A stretch of DNA of 64,000 bases from the NCBI RefSeq assembly GCF_016653405.1, contig NZ_NHSN01000002.1, positions 44,696 to 108,695 on the forward strand, given 5' to 3'. The notes beneath the pieces were generated by a model. It saw only the letters and a list, made by a program, of their open reading frames with translations. It was not told where the DNA came from and did no database searches. Positions 26,526-36,082 of the stretch are shown here, piece by piece (within the stretch, counting starts at the first letter, position 1; every line of letters starts with the position of its first letter). A program made the position numbers and the translations under genes. The DNA comes from Halorhodospira halophila (GTDB lineage: Bacteria > Pseudomonadota > Gammaproteobacteria > Nitrococcales > Halorhodospiraceae).

Positions 26526-27661
26526 AGCCGCTTCAGAATGGCCTCGCGGACGGCCTCATAGTCGGCATCCACGGTCTGCACCGCATCCCCGGCCTGGGCG
26601 CTGGCCACATCCGGGTCCTTGAGGCCATGCCCGGTCAGGGTACAGACCACCGTGCTGCCCTCGGGGATGCGGCCGCTGCGGATATCGCGCATGGCCCCCG
26701 CCACCGAGGTCGCCGAGGCCGGCTCGCAGAACACACCCTCATGATCGGCGAGCATCCGCTGCGCCCGGAGGATCTCCTCGTCACTGAGTTCATCGAACCA
26801 CCCACCGGACTCCTCGCGAACGGCCTGGGCGTAATCCCACGACTGCGGATCGCCGATGCGGATGGCCGTCGCCACGGTTTCGGGCTCAGCCACTGGCCCG
26901 CCCCGCAGGAAAGGTGCGCTGCCGCTCGCCTGGTAGCCGACCATGCGCGGGCGCCGATCCACCAGTGCGGACGCGTAACGACAATGCCCCTCGCAGAAGG
27001 CGCAGGCAGCGGTCAGCTGCTCGTCACCCTTGCGTCCGGCGCACTCGCTGTAGCCGATCCAGTGGGCCGTGATGTTGCCGGCGTTGCCCACGGGCAGGCA
27101 GTGGTAGTCCGGGGCGCGTTCAAGCTCCTCGATCACTTCGAAGGCCGCCGTCTTCTGACCCTGCAGCCGATACGGGTTGATGGAGTTGACGATGGTCAGC
27201 GGCGCGTGCTCGGCCAGCTCCTTGACCAGGCGCATGCCGGCGTCGAAATTGCCGCGGATCTGCAGCACCTGCGCACCGTGCATGATCGCCTGGGCCAGCT
27301 TACCCATGGCGATCTTGCCATCGGGAATAAGCACGAAACAGCTGATCCCGGCGCGGGCCGCATAGGCCGCGGCCGAGGCCGAGGTGTTGCCGGTCGAGGC
27401 GCAAATGATCGCCTTGGCCCCCTGCTCGACCGCCTTCGTGACCGCCATGGTCATGCCGCGGTCCTTGAACGAGCCGGTCGGGTTCAGGCCCTCGAACTTG
27501 ACGTAGAGGTCCACGTCGCGGCCGAGCTCCGCCGGGATCCGCGTCAGCTGGATCAGCGGCGTATTGCCCTCGCCCAGCCCGAGAATCCGGGCATCATCGC
27601 TGATCGGCAGCCGATCCAGATACTTGGCGATCAGTCCAGTGTAGCGGGGTCGGAAGGGCAT
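26522..27661 (-). CDS. thrC: Threonine synthase, with an unusual Cys-rich insertion
   Basis: A PLP enzyme that converts O-phosphohomoserine to threonine. The PLP lysine is in NPTGSFKDRGM and the phosphate-binding loops in ASTGNTSASAAAYAARAG and PVGNAGNITAHWIGY. ATG 27661 is preceded by GGAGTGAGAGC inside the end of hom. 379 residues. After HWIGYSE there is an insertion of roughly 25 residues containing four Cys (ECAGRKG, AACAFCEGHCRY), where family members known to me pass almost directly to the PRMVGYQASG block. It may bind a metal. Confidence 0.95.
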   Translation of the reverse strand: MPFRPRYTGLIAKYLDRLPISDDARILGLGEGNTPLIQLTRIPAELGRDVDLYVKFEGLNPTGSFKDRGMTMAVTKAVEQGAKAIICASTGNTSASAAAYAARAGISCFVLIPDGKIAMGKLAQAIMHGAQVLQIRGNFDAGMRLVKELAEHAPLTIVNSINPYRLQGQKTAAFEVIEELERAPDYHCLPVGNAGNITAHWIGYSECAGRKGDEQLTAACAFCEGHCRYASALVDRRPRMVGYQASGSAPFLRGGPVAEPETVATAIRIGDPQSWDYAQAVREESGGWFDELSDEEILRAQRMLADHEGVFCEPASATSVAGAMRDIRSGRIPEGSTVVCTLTGHGLKDPDVASAQAGDAVQTVDADYEAVREAILKRL

Positions 27662-27665
27662 GCTC

Positions 27666-28976
27666 TCACTCCAGGCTCTCGACACGGATGCGCACGACGC
27701 GTCCATCGACCTGCTCCAGGTGCTCCAGGCGTTCGATGGCCGCGTCCATGTGACGCTCATGGATACGGTGGGTCAGCAGGATGATCGGGACGTGATCGGC
27801 CCCGGCCTGCGGCTGTTTCTGGATGATGGCCTCGATGGAGATCCCGAAATCCCCGAGCACGCGGGTGACGTCGGCCAGCACGCCGGGCTCGTCCCGCGCC
27901 GAGAGCCGTAGGTAGTAGGCCGTCTCGACGTCGCGCATGGGCAGCACCGGCTCCCGCGAGAGGGACTCGGTATGGAACGCCAGATAAGGCACCCGGTTCT
28001 CGGGCTCCAGGTTGAACTCGCGCACCACGTCGATCATATCGGCCACCACCGCCGAGGCGGTCGGCTCGGCGCCGGCACCGGCGCCGTAGTAGAGCGTCGG
28101 CCCGACGGCGTCGCCCTTGACCATGACGGCGTTCATGACGCCGTCGACGTTGGCCAGCATGTGCCGTCGCGGCAGAAGCGTCGGGTGCACGCGCAGCGCG
28201 TAGCCGTTCTCCTCATGGAAGGCCAGGCCCAGGTGCTTAATCCGGAAACCCAGCTCCTCGGCGAAGGCCACGTCCTCGCGCGTGATATGATCGATGCCCT
28301 CGACATAGACCTTGTCGTACTGCAGCGGGATGCCGAAGGCGATGGAGGCCAGGATGGTCAGCTTGTGGGCGGCGTCGGTGCCGTCGACATCGAAGCTCGG
28401 GTCCGCCTCGGCGTAGCCCAGGCGCTGCGCCTCGGCGAGGACGTCTCCGAAATCCCGGCCCTCGTAGAACATCTCGGTGAGGATGTAGTTCGAGGTCCCG
28501 TTGATGATCCCCGCGAGCCACTCGATGCGGTTACCGGTCAGCGCCTCGCGCACGGCCTTGATGATCGGGATGCCGCCGGCCACCGCTGCCTCGAAGGCCA
28601 CCGTAACACCGTTCTCCCGCGCCCGGGCGAAGATCTCGTTGCCGTGGGAGGCGATCAGCGCCTTATTGGCGGTAATAACGTGCTTGCCGTTGTCCAACGC
28701 ACGCAGCACCAGCTCCCGGGCCGGCTCGTAGCCGCCGATCAGCTCGGCGATGATCTCCACTTCCGGGTCGTCGACCACCTCGAACGGATCGGTGGTCAGG
28801 CGGATCCCCTCCAGGCGGCAGCTGCGCGGGCGCTCCGGATGGCGCGCCGAGGCGTGGGTAACGCGGATCTCGCGCCCGGCGCGCCGGCTGATCACATCGG
28901 CATTGCGCTCGAGGATATTGACCACCCCCGAACCCACGGTACCGAGGCCGAGCATCCCCACATTAACCGGTTTCAA
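27666..28976 (-). CDS. hom: Homoserine dehydrogenase
   Basis: NAD(P)-dependent reduction of aspartate semialdehyde to homoserine. Rossmann motif GLGTVGSGVV near residue 10; catalytic-domain blocks ANKALIASHG, EAAVAGGIPI and NGTSNYILTEM; a C-terminal ACT domain (DEPGVLADVTRVLGDFGIS) that usually gives threonine feedback control. The start is TTG with GGAGG six bases upstream. 436 residues, monofunctional. The gap to thrC is 4 bases. Confidence 0.97.
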   Translation of the reverse strand: MKPVNVGMLGLGTVGSGVVNILERNADVISRRAGREIRVTHASARHPERPRSCRLEGIRLTTDPFEVVDDPEVEIIAELIGGYEPARELVLRALDNGKHVITANKALIASHGNEIFARARENGVTVAFEAAVAGGIPIIKAVREALTGNRIEWLAGIINGTSNYILTEMFYEGRDFGDVLAEAQRLGYAEADPSFDVDGTDAAHKLTILASIAFGIPLQYDKVYVEGIDHITREDVAFAEELGFRIKHLGLAFHEENGYALRVHPTLLPRRHMLANVDGVMNAVMVKGDAVGPTLYYGAGAGAEPTASAVVADMIDVVREFNLEPENRVPYLAFHTESLSREPVLPMRDVETAYYLRLSARDEPGVLADVTRVLGDFGISIEAIIQKQPQAGADHVPIILLTHRIHERHMDAAIERLEHLEQVDGRVVRIRVESLE

Positions 28977-29026
28977 TCCTCACCTCCGAATCTGAGCGGT
29001 TCCAGCCCGCCGCGCAGGGCGCGGGC

Positions 29027-30229
29027 TCAGCAAGCATCATCACGCCGCAGCATCTGTTTGATGCCGCGAATCGCCTGACGCGTGCGGTGTTCGTTCTCGA
29101 TCAACGAGAAACGGACATACTCATCGCCGTAACTGCCGAAGCCGATCCCTGGGGAGACCGCCACCTTGGCATCGGCCAGCAGCTTCTTCGAGAACTCCAG
29201 CGAGCCCATCTCCCGATACGCCTCGGGGATACGGGCCCAGACAAACATGGTCGCCTTCGGCCTTTCCACGGGCCATCCGGCCGCCTCCAGCCCATCACAG
29301 AGGACATCGCGCCGGGCCCGGTACATCTCGCGGATCTCCTCGACGCAGTCTTGCGGCCCCTCCAGCGCCAGGATGCCGGCGACCTGGATGGGCGTGAACA
29401 TACCGTAATCCAGGTACGACTTCATCCGTGCCAGGGCGGCGATCAAGTCCGGATTCCCGCAGACGAACCCGATCCGCCAGCCGGGCATATTGTAAGTCTT
29501 GGACAGGGAGTAACACTCCACCGCCACGTCCTTGGCACCCGGCACCTGCAGGATCGACGGGGCCTTGTAGCCGTCGAAGACGATCTCGGCGTAGGCCAGA
29601 TCCTGCACGACCCAGATGCCCTCCTTGCGGGCGATCTCGACCACTTTCTCGAAGAAGTCCAGCTCGACACACTGCGCCGTCGGGTTCGACGGGAAGTTGA
29701 GGATGAGCATCTTGGGCTTGGGGTAGGTATCCCGGATCGCCTTCTCGAGCTCCACGAAGAAGTCCCCGCCCGGGATCATGGGCACGTGGCGGATATCCGC
29801 TCCGGCGATCACGACGCCGTAGGGGTGGATCGGGTAGGCGGGGTTGGGCACCAGCACGGCGTCCCCCGGCCCCAGAGTGGCCAGGGCCAGGTGGGCCAGG
29901 CCTTCTTTGGAGCCGATGGTGACAATGGCCTCGCTCTCCGGGTCGAGGTGCACATCGAAGTTCTGGGCGTACCAGTTAGCCACCGCCCGACGCAGTCGCG
30001 GGATCCCCCGCGACATCGAATACCGGTGCGTGTCGGGTCGCTGGGCAGCCTCGCAGAGCTTGTCCACGATATGCTGGGGCGTCGGCTGGTCGGGATTGCC
30101 CATCCCGAAATCCACGATATCCTCGCCCCGCTGGCGTGCGGCCGCCTTGAGTTCGTTGACGATGTTGAAGACGTACGGAGGCAGCCGCTTGATCCGAGGG
30201 AAGTCGGCTTTCGGCAGATCGGAGTCCAC
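29027..30229 (-). CDS. alaC: Alanine transaminase (AlaC-like class I aminotransferase)
   Basis: A PLP-dependent transaminase that interconverts pyruvate/glutamate and alanine/2-oxoglutarate in AlaC orthologues. The PLP lysine is in [16 protein letters not shown]; other fold-I blocks are [24 protein letters not shown] and NFPSNPTA. 400 residues. The start is a GTG with GAGG eight bases upstream. It leads the alaC-hom-thrC-rpfE-like-recJ run, 50 bases before hom, so alanine and threonine synthesis may be co-expressed. Confidence 0.93.
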   Translation of the reverse strand: MDSDLPKADFPRIKRLPPYVFNIVNELKAAARQRGEDIVDFGMGNPDQPTPQHIVDKLCEAAQRPDTHRYSMSRGIPRLRRAVANWYAQNFDVHLDPESEAIVTIGSKEGLAHLALATLGPGDAVLVPNPAYPIHPYGVVIAGADIRHVPMIPGGDFFVELEKAIRDTYPKPKMLILNFPSNPTAQCVELDFFEKVVEIARKEGIWVVQDLAYAEIVFDGYKAPSILQVPGAKDVAVECYSLSKTYNMPGWRIGFVCGNPDLIAALARMKSYLDYGMFTPIQVAGILALEGPQDCVEEIREMYRARRDVLCDGLEAAGWPVERPKATMFVWARIPEAYREMGSLEFSKKLLADAKVAVSPGIGFGSYGDEYVRFSLIENEHRTRQAIRGIKQMLRRDDAC

Positions 30230-30280
30230 GGGCGAACCTCAAGGAATGCAGTGTAGGGACCGGGGGCAATGAAGCCTGTG

Positions 30281-30309
30281 AACGTACTCACCCGGGGCAG
30301 GACTGTCAA
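30281..30309 (-). promoter_or_regulatory. Candidate promoter of the alaC-hom-thrC run
   Basis: Minus strand: TTGACA (30304-30309), 17-base spacer, TACGTT (30281-30286). Predicted start near 30274, about 45 bases before the alaC GTG. Perfect -35, weak -10. Confidence 0.5.
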
Positions 30310-30330
30310 ACGAGATCGAGGCTTGAGCCC

Positions 30331-30702
30331 ATGAAACTCGCCCAAGATCACGGCAATGCCGGTTACCGGATCCGCGCCTTCGAACCGGGCTGGATCCGCA
30401 TCAATCAGACCGAGTACCAGACCAGCGTCCTGGTGACACCGACCTTGCTGAGCACGGATATCCGCGCCGAGCGCCTGGAGGAACTCACCCTCGCCGACCT
30501 GCAGCCGGCCATCGACCTGGAACCGGAGCTGATCCTGCTCGGCACCGGAAGTGAGCAGTCCTTCCCCGATCGCGAGCTGATGCGGGCGCTGATCGGCTCC
30601 GGGATCGGTTTTGAAGCCATGGATACCCGCGCCGCCTGCAGGACATTCAACCTCCTCCTCGGCGAGGACCGCTCGGTCGCCGCGGTGCTCCTGCTGCGCT
30701 AG
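30331..30702 (+). CDS. MTH938/DUF498-family protein
   Basis: A 123-residue protein of the MTH938/Xcc1710-like fold, whose human relative NDUFAF3 helps assemble respiratory complex I. Signature pieces: GWIRINQTEYQTSVLV, PELILLGTGSEQSFP and FEAMDTRAACRTFNLLL. It is soluble, without a catalytic motif. The bacterial function is not established. Divergent from alaC; its stop codon overlaps that of the convergent diguanylate cyclase gene (shared CTAG). Confidence 0.88.
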   Translation: MKLAQDHGNAGYRIRAFEPGWIRINQTEYQTSVLVTPTLLSTDIRAERLEELTLADLQPAIDLEPELILLGTGSEQSFPDRELMRALIGSGIGFEAMDTRAACRTFNLLLGEDRSVAAVLLLR

Positions 30703-32519
30703 TCCGCTGTATACGGTCCGGCCAGGGGCGCCCCGAAGGCGTAGGTACTGCACGAGCGATCGGCCTTAGCGGCGTACATGGCGTCATCGGCGACGCGCTG
30801 GAGCTCGTCCGCCGAGCTTCCGTGCTCGGGATACAGGGCAATGCCAATGCTCAGCGAGACCGGGAAAGCCAAGCCGTTGACGGTCACCGGCTCGTCGAGG
30901 CTGGCGACGATGTTGTCGGCCACCCGCTCGGCGGCGCGCCGGCTGTCCACGCCCTCGAGCAGGATGACGAACTCGTCGCCACCGTGGCGGGCCACCGTGT
31001 CCACCTCCCGCACAGCACCGGTCAGGCGCGTGGCCAACTCTTGGAGGACCCGGTCTCCGACCTCGTGGCCGTGCTCGTCATTGATCGGCTTAAAGTGGTT
31101 CAGATCGATGAACAGCAGCGCCACCGACTCGCGGTTGCGCCGCGCCCACTCCAGCGCCTTCTCCAGGCGATCGAGCAGCAGCGCCCGGTTGGCCAGACCG
31201 GTGAGGTGGTCGTGCAGGGCCATATGTCGCATCTGCTCTTGGCTCCGCTCGGCCTCAGCCAACGCCTGCATCCTCTCGGTGACGTTGTAGGCGAGCCACA
31301 GCACCGAGGGGCGCGCCTCCAGCCCAGGCGGCAGCGGGTAGATCCGCGCCTCGAACCACTGGCGCCCGCGCGGTCCGTGCTCGCCGCCGCCCTCGACCTC
31401 ATCCATATCGAGTTCGTAGTCCAGCGTCACCAGCCGCCGCTCGGCCAGTGCCTGCTGGATGCTCTCAAGAAAGCTCTCGGCCAGCTCGAAGCGCAGCACC
31501 TGATGCAGCCGCCGCCCGACCAGGTTGCGCAAATCCCGGTAAAGGCGCCGCTCCTGCCCGCCGAAAACCTCCCGGAACTGCCCACGATCATCAATCACGA
31601 ACCCCAGATCGGGGATGGTGGCCATGATGGCCTCAAGCCGATTCTTGAGAAAGCGCAGCCACAGGGCCTGGCGAGCCACCACACCGCCTAGCAGGGCCAG
31701 CATCACGCCGCCGCCGGCCCAGACCCACCACCACCAGGCCGGCAACGAGGCCTTCGCCTGCCATCCGCCCTCGGGAATAGCCGCCAGCTGCCAGCTGGAT
31801 GCCCCGAACGTGATATCCATGCGCACCGGATTCCGCTCGAAGACAAGCGGTTCGCCGAAAAAGACGCCGCCCTTCCGGCCGAGCCCGTCCCGCCCGCGCA
31901 GGGCAATCTGCAAACCGGATTGCTCGATCTCCCGCAACCCGGCAGCACGGTAGAAGCTGTCGAGATCCAGCGGGACACTGGCCACCCCCCAGTAGCGCCC
32001 ATCATCCTCATGGACTGGAACGCGCACGATCAGCGCCTCGCCCCCCTGGACCAGCTCCGTCGGACCAGCAACCACCGGGGCGCTGGTGGCCATGACGCGC
32101 TGGAGACTGGGACTCTGGGCCGGATGCTCGCTGATATCCAGGCCCAGGGCCCGGACGTTGCTGGCCAGCGGGTAGACGTAGCGGATCACATTGTCCGGGG
32201 CCAGCGTGATATTGCGGATGTGAAACTCGGGGCGCATCATCCGCTGCGCGATCGCGGCGAATCGCCGCCCGTCGATCTCGGGATCCGCCCCTACTAGGAC
32301 GCCCAGCCCCGTGACCAGCGACACGGAGGCGTTCAGCTCCCCCTCAATCCGTCCCCGCAGCGCCGAAGCCTCCTCGGTCACCTGCGAGCGCGCCTGCTCC
32401 AGGCGATACTCCTCCAGCCAGTGCGCGAGCACGCCGGCAAGGATCAAAACGGCGACGAAGACCCCGAGGGCGAGCAGGAGCGGGACGACCCGGCTAAGCC
32501 CCTGCACTGCCGGCGGCAT
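30699..32519 (-). CDS. Membrane diguanylate cyclase: CHASE sensor, PAS-like, GGDEF
   Basis: Makes cyclic di-GMP. 606 residues from the ATG at 32519, which has GGAG six bases upstream; the frame is open to a TTG inside mazG but that start is less likely. A first membrane helix (VVPLLLALGVFVAVLILAG) is followed by a periplasmic CHASE domain (NITLAPDNVIRYVYPL). A second helix (WVWAGGGVMLALLGGVV) leads to a PAS-like domain and the GGDEF domain. The active site RHGGDEFVIL is intact and an RxxD inhibitory site (REVD) lies five residues before it, so product inhibition is expected. No EAL domain. Confidence 0.92.
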   Translation of the reverse strand: MPPAVQGLSRVVPLLLALGVFVAVLILAGVLAHWLEEYRLEQARSQVTEEASALRGRIEGELNASVSLVTGLGVLVGADPEIDGRRFAAIAQRMMRPEFHIRNITLAPDNVIRYVYPLASNVRALGLDISEHPAQSPSLQRVMATSAPVVAGPTELVQGGEALIVRVPVHEDDGRYWGVASVPLDLDSFYRAAGLREIEQSGLQIALRGRDGLGRKGGVFFGEPLVFERNPVRMDITFGASSWQLAAIPEGGWQAKASLPAWWWWVWAGGGVMLALLGGVVARQALWLRFLKNRLEAIMATIPDLGFVIDDRGQFREVFGGQERRLYRDLRNLVGRRLHQVLRFELAESFLESIQQALAERRLVTLDYELDMDEVEGGGEHGPRGRQWFEARIYPLPPGLEARPSVLWLAYNVTERMQALAEAERSQEQMRHMALHDHLTGLANRALLLDRLEKALEWARRNRESVALLFIDLNHFKPINDEHGHEVGDRVLQELATRLTGAVREVDTVARHGGDEFVILLEGVDSRRAAERVADNIVASLDEPVTVNGLAFPVSLSIGIALYPEHGSSADELQRVADDAMYAAKADRSCSTYAFGAPLAGPYTAD

Positions 32520-32554
32520 ACGCCGCTCCCTCCCTGGATCTGCCGCCGACCCGG

Positions 32555-33340
32555 TCACGTTCCCCCTTCCCTCCCCTTCGTCCTCTGCCAAGCCGCCTCC
32601 AGGGCATCGATCGACTGCGCCCCGAGGGTTTCACCACGCGCGGCGAACTCCGCCTCCACGCCACGAAAGCGCGCCTCGAAACGCTGACCGGCGCGACGCA
32701 GGGCCGTTTCCGGATCGACGTCGAGATGGCGCGCCAAATTGACTACGGCAAAAAGCAGATCGCCGACCTCGGCCTCGCGACGCTCGGGGCTCCCGTCCAC
32801 CTCGGCCTCCGCTTCGGCCAGCTCTTCACGGATCTTCGCAGCCGCGCCCCGGTAGTCCGGCCAGTCGAACCCCACCCGCGCCGCCCGGCGCTGGAGCTTG
32901 GTGGCCCGAGCCAAGGCCGGCAGTGCCGTCGCCACCCCATCGAGGGCGCTGTCGCCTTCGCCCCGATGCTCACGTTCCTGCTCCTTGATCGCCTCCCAAT
33001 GATGGGTCACGGATTCCGGTTCAGCCACCCGCGCAGCCCCAAAGACATGCGGATGCCGGCGGATGAGCTTCGCCTCGAGCGTCTCGGCCACCGACTCCAG
33101 GTCGAAGTGCCCGCCTTCCTCGCCCATGCGCGCGTGGAAGACGACCTGCAGCAGCAGGTCACCGAGTTCATCCCGCAGCGCATCCATGTCACCGCGCTCG
33201 ATCGCATCGAAGACCTCGTAAGCTTCCTCGACGGTATGCGGCGCGATAGAGTGGAAATCCTGCTCCACGTCCCAGGGACACCCGCGCTCGGGGTCCCGCA
33301 GGCGCTCCATGATCTGCAGCAGGCGGTCGACGGCTTGCAC
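32555..33340 (-). CDS. mazG: Nucleoside triphosphate pyrophosphohydrolase MazG
   Basis: Hydrolyses NTPs to NMP and pyrophosphate as a house-cleaning enzyme. It has two MazG-type helical domains; the first carries EEAYEVFDAI and RDELGDLLLQVVFHARM, the metal-binding EExxE/ExxD pattern, and the second repeats it with EELAEAEAEV and EVGDLLFAVVNLARH. 261 residues (E. coli 263). The GTG start has GGAGG six bases upstream; an ATG ten codons later (MERLRDPERGCPWD) is possible. Confidence 0.95.
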   Translation of the reverse strand: MQAVDRLLQIMERLRDPERGCPWDVEQDFHSIAPHTVEEAYEVFDAIERGDMDALRDELGDLLLQVVFHARMGEEGGHFDLESVAETLEAKLIRRHPHVFGAARVAEPESVTHHWEAIKEQEREHRGEGDSALDGVATALPALARATKLQRRAARVGFDWPDYRGAAAKIREELAEAEAEVDGSPERREAEVGDLLFAVVNLARHLDVDPETALRRAGQRFEARFRGVEAEFAARGETLGAQSIDALEAAWQRTKGREGGT

Positions 33341-33376
33341 GGGGGCACCTCCTCACTTCCACGTTTCCCGGCAGAT

Positions 33377-33425
33377 TTGACAGGGTTAAACCGGCCAACT
33401 TAATTTGAGCAGGTTAACCAGCCAA
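33377..33425 (+). promoter_or_regulatory. Promoter of the TetR gene with two operator-like repeats
   Basis: TTGACA (33377-33382), then an 18-base spacer and TAATTT (33401-33406) as -10. Two related copies overlap it: GGTTAAACCGGCCAA (33384-33398, in the spacer) and GGTTAACCAGCCAA (33412-33425, at the start site), starting 28 bases apart. The second contains the perfect palindrome GGTTAACC. The arrangement suits autorepression by the TetR protein that follows. Confidence 0.55.
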
Positions 33426-33432
33426 TTGCGGG

Positions 33433-34071
33433 ATGGCCATGGAGAAGACCAGACCCGGTTTGACCCAGGGGGTGGGGCCGGCTACGGAGCGCGGCGAGCG
33501 CACGCGCCGCAACCTGCTCGCCGCCGCCGAGGTGGAGTTCGGCGAGAAGGGCTTTCACAACGCATCGATCAGCAGCATCACCCAGCGCGCCGGGGTGGCC
33601 CAGGGGACGTTCTACCTCTACTACCGCTCCAAGGAGGAGATCTTCCGCGCGCTGGTCGAGCACATGAACCGCACCATGCGCCGCTATCTCAGCGAAGCCA
33701 TCGAGGGCGCGGCAAACCGTGCCGAAGCTGAGCGCATCGGCCTGGAGGCGTTCCTACGCTTTTGCCGCGAGCACGAAAACCTTTACCGGATCGTGATGGA
33801 GTCGCAGTTCGTCGATCCGGAAGCGCATCGGTGGTACTTCCAGACCCTGGCAGGAGGCTACGCCGAGCGCCTCGAGGCAGCACAGGCCCGCGGCGAAGTC
33901 CGCCGCGGGGATCCCTACACCCAGGCACTGGCGCTGATCGGGATCGCATTCTTCATGGGCAAACGCCACCTGATCTGGAGCGAGGACGGCACCCCCGAGA
34001 GCGATGTCCTGGCAGCAGCCACGGAGATCATCCAGCACGGGATCACCCCGGACCCGGGTAAACAACCTTAG
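33433..34071 (+). CDS. TetR-family transcriptional regulator
   Basis: A 212-residue repressor. The N-terminal helix-turn-helix is typical: ERTRRNLLAAAEVEFGEKGF, then ISSITQRAGVAQGTFYLYYR SKEEIF (about residues 22-75). The helical C-terminal ligand domain has no distinguishing motif. Two repeats in its own promoter suggest autoregulation. Nothing in the sequence shows the ligand. The convergent neighbour is a glutathione transferase and the divergent neighbour mazG; neither proves the target. Confidence 0.9.
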   Translation: MAMEKTRPGLTQGVGPATERGERTRRNLLAAAEVEFGEKGFHNASISSITQRAGVAQGTFYLYYRSKEEIFRALVEHMNRTMRRYLSEAIEGAANRAEAERIGLEAFLRFCREHENLYRIVMESQFVDPEAHRWYFQTLAGGYAERLEAAQARGEVRRGDPYTQALALIGIAFFMGKRHLIWSEDGTPESDVLAAATEIIQHGITPDPGKQP

Positions 34072-34092
34072 CGCGGCCCACTCGGGCCGCGC
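34071..34092. terminator. GC-rich hairpin between convergent TetR and GST genes
   Basis: Perfect 9-bp stem GCGCGGCCC (34071-34079) and GGGCCGCGC (34084-34092), loop ACTC. It starts at the last base of the TetR stop codon. No T run on either strand. Confidence 0.55.
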
Positions 34093-34106
34093 CCCGGGGC
34101 CCCAGC

Positions 34107-34733
34107 CTACTGCTGCCTAAGCACCGCCATCCCCCGCTCCACCGCAGGGCGCTCGCCGATCTCATCCGACCAGCGCAGCACGTTGGGGAAGTCGCCCATG
34201 CGCTGCCCCAGGCGCTCGGCCACCTGAACCCACGGATAGGTCGCCATGTCGGCGATGCTGTAGGCCGCCCCACCCAGATAGGGCACCTCGCCCAACCGAC
34301 GGTCCAGAACCCCGAGCAAGCGCTCCGTTTCCCGGGTGTAGCGCTCGATGCCGTAATCCACCCGCTCCGGCGCCTGGTTGCGGAAGTGGCCCGCCTGACC
34401 GAACATCGGTCCGACGCCACCCATCTGGAACATCAGCCACTCGATCACGCGCATCCGCGCGGCCGGATCCGTCGGCAGAAACCGCCCGCTCTTCTCCGCC
34501 AGATAGATGAGGATCGCCCCGGACTCGAACACGGAGAACGGCTGCCCGCCGGGCCCCTCGCTATCGACGATCGCCGGTATGCGGCCGTTCGGGCTGATGC
34601 GCTGGAACTGCTCGGCAAACTGCTCGCCCTTGCCGATATCCACACCGTGGACCCGGTACGCGAGCCCCATCTCCTCGAGGGCGATGTGCACTTTCTGTCC
34701 GTTGGGGGTTGGCCAGCTGTAGAGTTCGATCAT
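34107..34733 (-). CDS. Glutathione transferase family protein (YfcG/Nu-like)
   Basis: A 208-residue two-domain protein. The thioredoxin-like N-domain has [19 protein letters not shown] and glutathione-binding blocks NGRIPAIVD and [14 protein letters not shown]. The all-helical C-domain contains [17 protein letters not shown]. The Thr-Pro-Asn near the start and the overall pattern fit the YfcG/YghU Nu class, which acts as a disulfide-bond reductase with glutathione. ATG with GGGAGG upstream. Divergent from ispG. Confidence 0.88.
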   Translation of the reverse strand: MIELYSWPTPNGQKVHIALEEMGLAYRVHGVDIGKGEQFAEQFQRISPNGRIPAIVDSEGPGGQPFSVFESGAILIYLAEKSGRFLPTDPAARMRVIEWLMFQMGGVGPMFGQAGHFRNQAPERVDYGIERYTRETERLLGVLDRRLGEVPYLGGAAYSIADMATYPWVQVAERLGQRMGDFPNVLRWSDEIGERPAVERGMAVLRQQ

Positions 34734-34827
34734 GGTGCCTCCCAGGTTCGTGTCGCCACGGCGGGGACACCGCGGCCTTTCGGCATCGTAAAAGACGAAT
34801 GTTTTCCGGGTCGACGACGGATTGGGC

Positions 34828-34833
34828 TACAAT
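34828..34833 (+). promoter_or_regulatory. -10 element of ispG, possibly driving a leaderless message
   Basis: TACAAT lies eight bases before the ATG of ispG, so transcription would begin at or next to the start codon. There is no Shine-Dalgarno sequence before the ATG. The -35 region (TTCCGG area) is weak. Confidence 0.4.
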
Positions 34834-34840
34834 ACCGGCC

Positions 34841-36082
34841 ATGGATGCAGAAACCCGTCCCCTGGAAGCCGAGCCGGCGCCCCGGCGCCGCAGTCGAACC
34901 GTCCGCATCGGTGACCTGAGCATCGGTGGCGATGGACCGATCGTGGTCCAGTCGATGACCGACACCGACACCGCTGACGAGGTGAGCACCGCGGTCCAGG
35001 CCGCCGATCTGGCCCGGGCCGGATCGGAGCTCGTGCGGGTCACCATCAACAACGAGGAGGCCGCCGCGGCCGTGCCGCGCATCCGCGAGCGCCTCGCCCG
35101 TATGGGGGCCGAGGTACCGCTTGTCGGCGACTTCCACTTCAACGGGCACAAGCTGTTGCGCCGCCACCCGGAGTGCGCTGAGGCCCTTGCCAAGATGCGC
35201 ATCAACCCCGGCAACGTCGGCAAAGGGAGCCGACGCGACCCGCAGTTCGCCGAGATGATCGAGATCGCCTGCACCTACGACCTGCCTGTGCGGATCGGCG
35301 TCAACTGGGGAAGCCTCGACGACAGCGTCCTCACCCGGCTGATGGACGCCAATGCGGCGCGAACGGAGCCGCTGCCGCCGGAGACCGTCATGCGCGATGC
35401 GGTGGTCACCTCGGCGGTGGAGAGCGCGCAACGCGCCGAGGAGCTGGGCCTGCCCGGTGATCGCATCGTGCTCTCCTGCAAGATGAGCGGCGTCCAGGAT
35501 CTGGTGGCGGTCTACCGCGACCTCGCCCGGCGCTGCGATTACCCCCTCCACCTGGGCCTGACCGAGGCCGGCATGGGGGTGCCCGGCGTAGTCGCCTCCT
35601 CGGCGGCCCTGGCCATCCTGCTCCAAGAGGGGATCGGCGACACCATCCGCGTCTCGCTCACGCCGGATCCCGGAGGCGCCCGAACCCGCGAGGTCGAGGT
35701 AGCGCAGCAGGTGTTGCAGAGCATGGGGCTGCGCGATTTCACGCCGCGGGTCACGGCCTGCCCCGGCTGCGGCCGCACATCCAGCGACTTCTTCCAGCGT
35801 CTCGCCGAGCACATCCGCAGCCATATCGATGCCCGCATGCCGGAGTGGCGCGAACGCTACCCCGGTGTCGAGGGGCTGCGCATCGCGGTGATGGGTTGCG
35901 TGGTCAATGGCCCCGGCGAGAGCCGCCACGCCGATATCGGCATCAGCCTGCCGGGCGCCGGCGAGCAGCCCTCGGCCCCAGTCTTCATCGACGGCGAGCG
36001 CTCCGTGACCCTCAAGGGGGAGCGCATCGCCGAAGAGTTCGAGCAGATCGTCGAATCCTACGTCGAGCAGCGTTTCGGCTGA
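34841..36082 (+). CDS. ispG: 4-hydroxy-3-methylbut-2-en-1-yl diphosphate synthase
   Basis: Penultimate enzyme of the MEP isoprenoid pathway; reduces the cyclic diphosphate MEcPP to HMBPP with a [4Fe-4S] cluster. TIM-barrel part: [31 protein letters not shown] and VNWGSLDD. The cluster Cys residues are in ACPGCGRTS and [10 protein letters not shown], with the conserved Glu of GPGE. 413 residues. The ATG at 34841 gives [14 protein letters not shown]; the longer frame upstream is not family-like. Confidence 0.97.
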   Translation: MDAETRPLEAEPAPRRRSRTVRIGDLSIGGDGPIVVQSMTDTDTADEVSTAVQAADLARAGSELVRVTINNEEAAAAVPRIRERLARMGAEVPLVGDFHFNGHKLLRRHPECAEALAKMRINPGNVGKGSRRDPQFAEMIEIACTYDLPVRIGVNWGSLDDSVLTRLMDANAARTEPLPPETVMRDAVVTSAVESAQRAEELGLPGDRIVLSCKMSGVQDLVAVYRDLARRCDYPLHLGLTEAGMGVPGVVASSAALAILLQEGIGDTIRVSLTPDPGGARTREVEVAQQVLQSMGLRDFTPRVTACPGCGRTSSDFFQRLAEHIRSHIDARMPEWRERYPGVEGLRIAVMGCVVNGPGESRHADIGISLPGAGEQPSAPVFIDGERSVTLKGERIAEEFEQIVESYVEQRFG

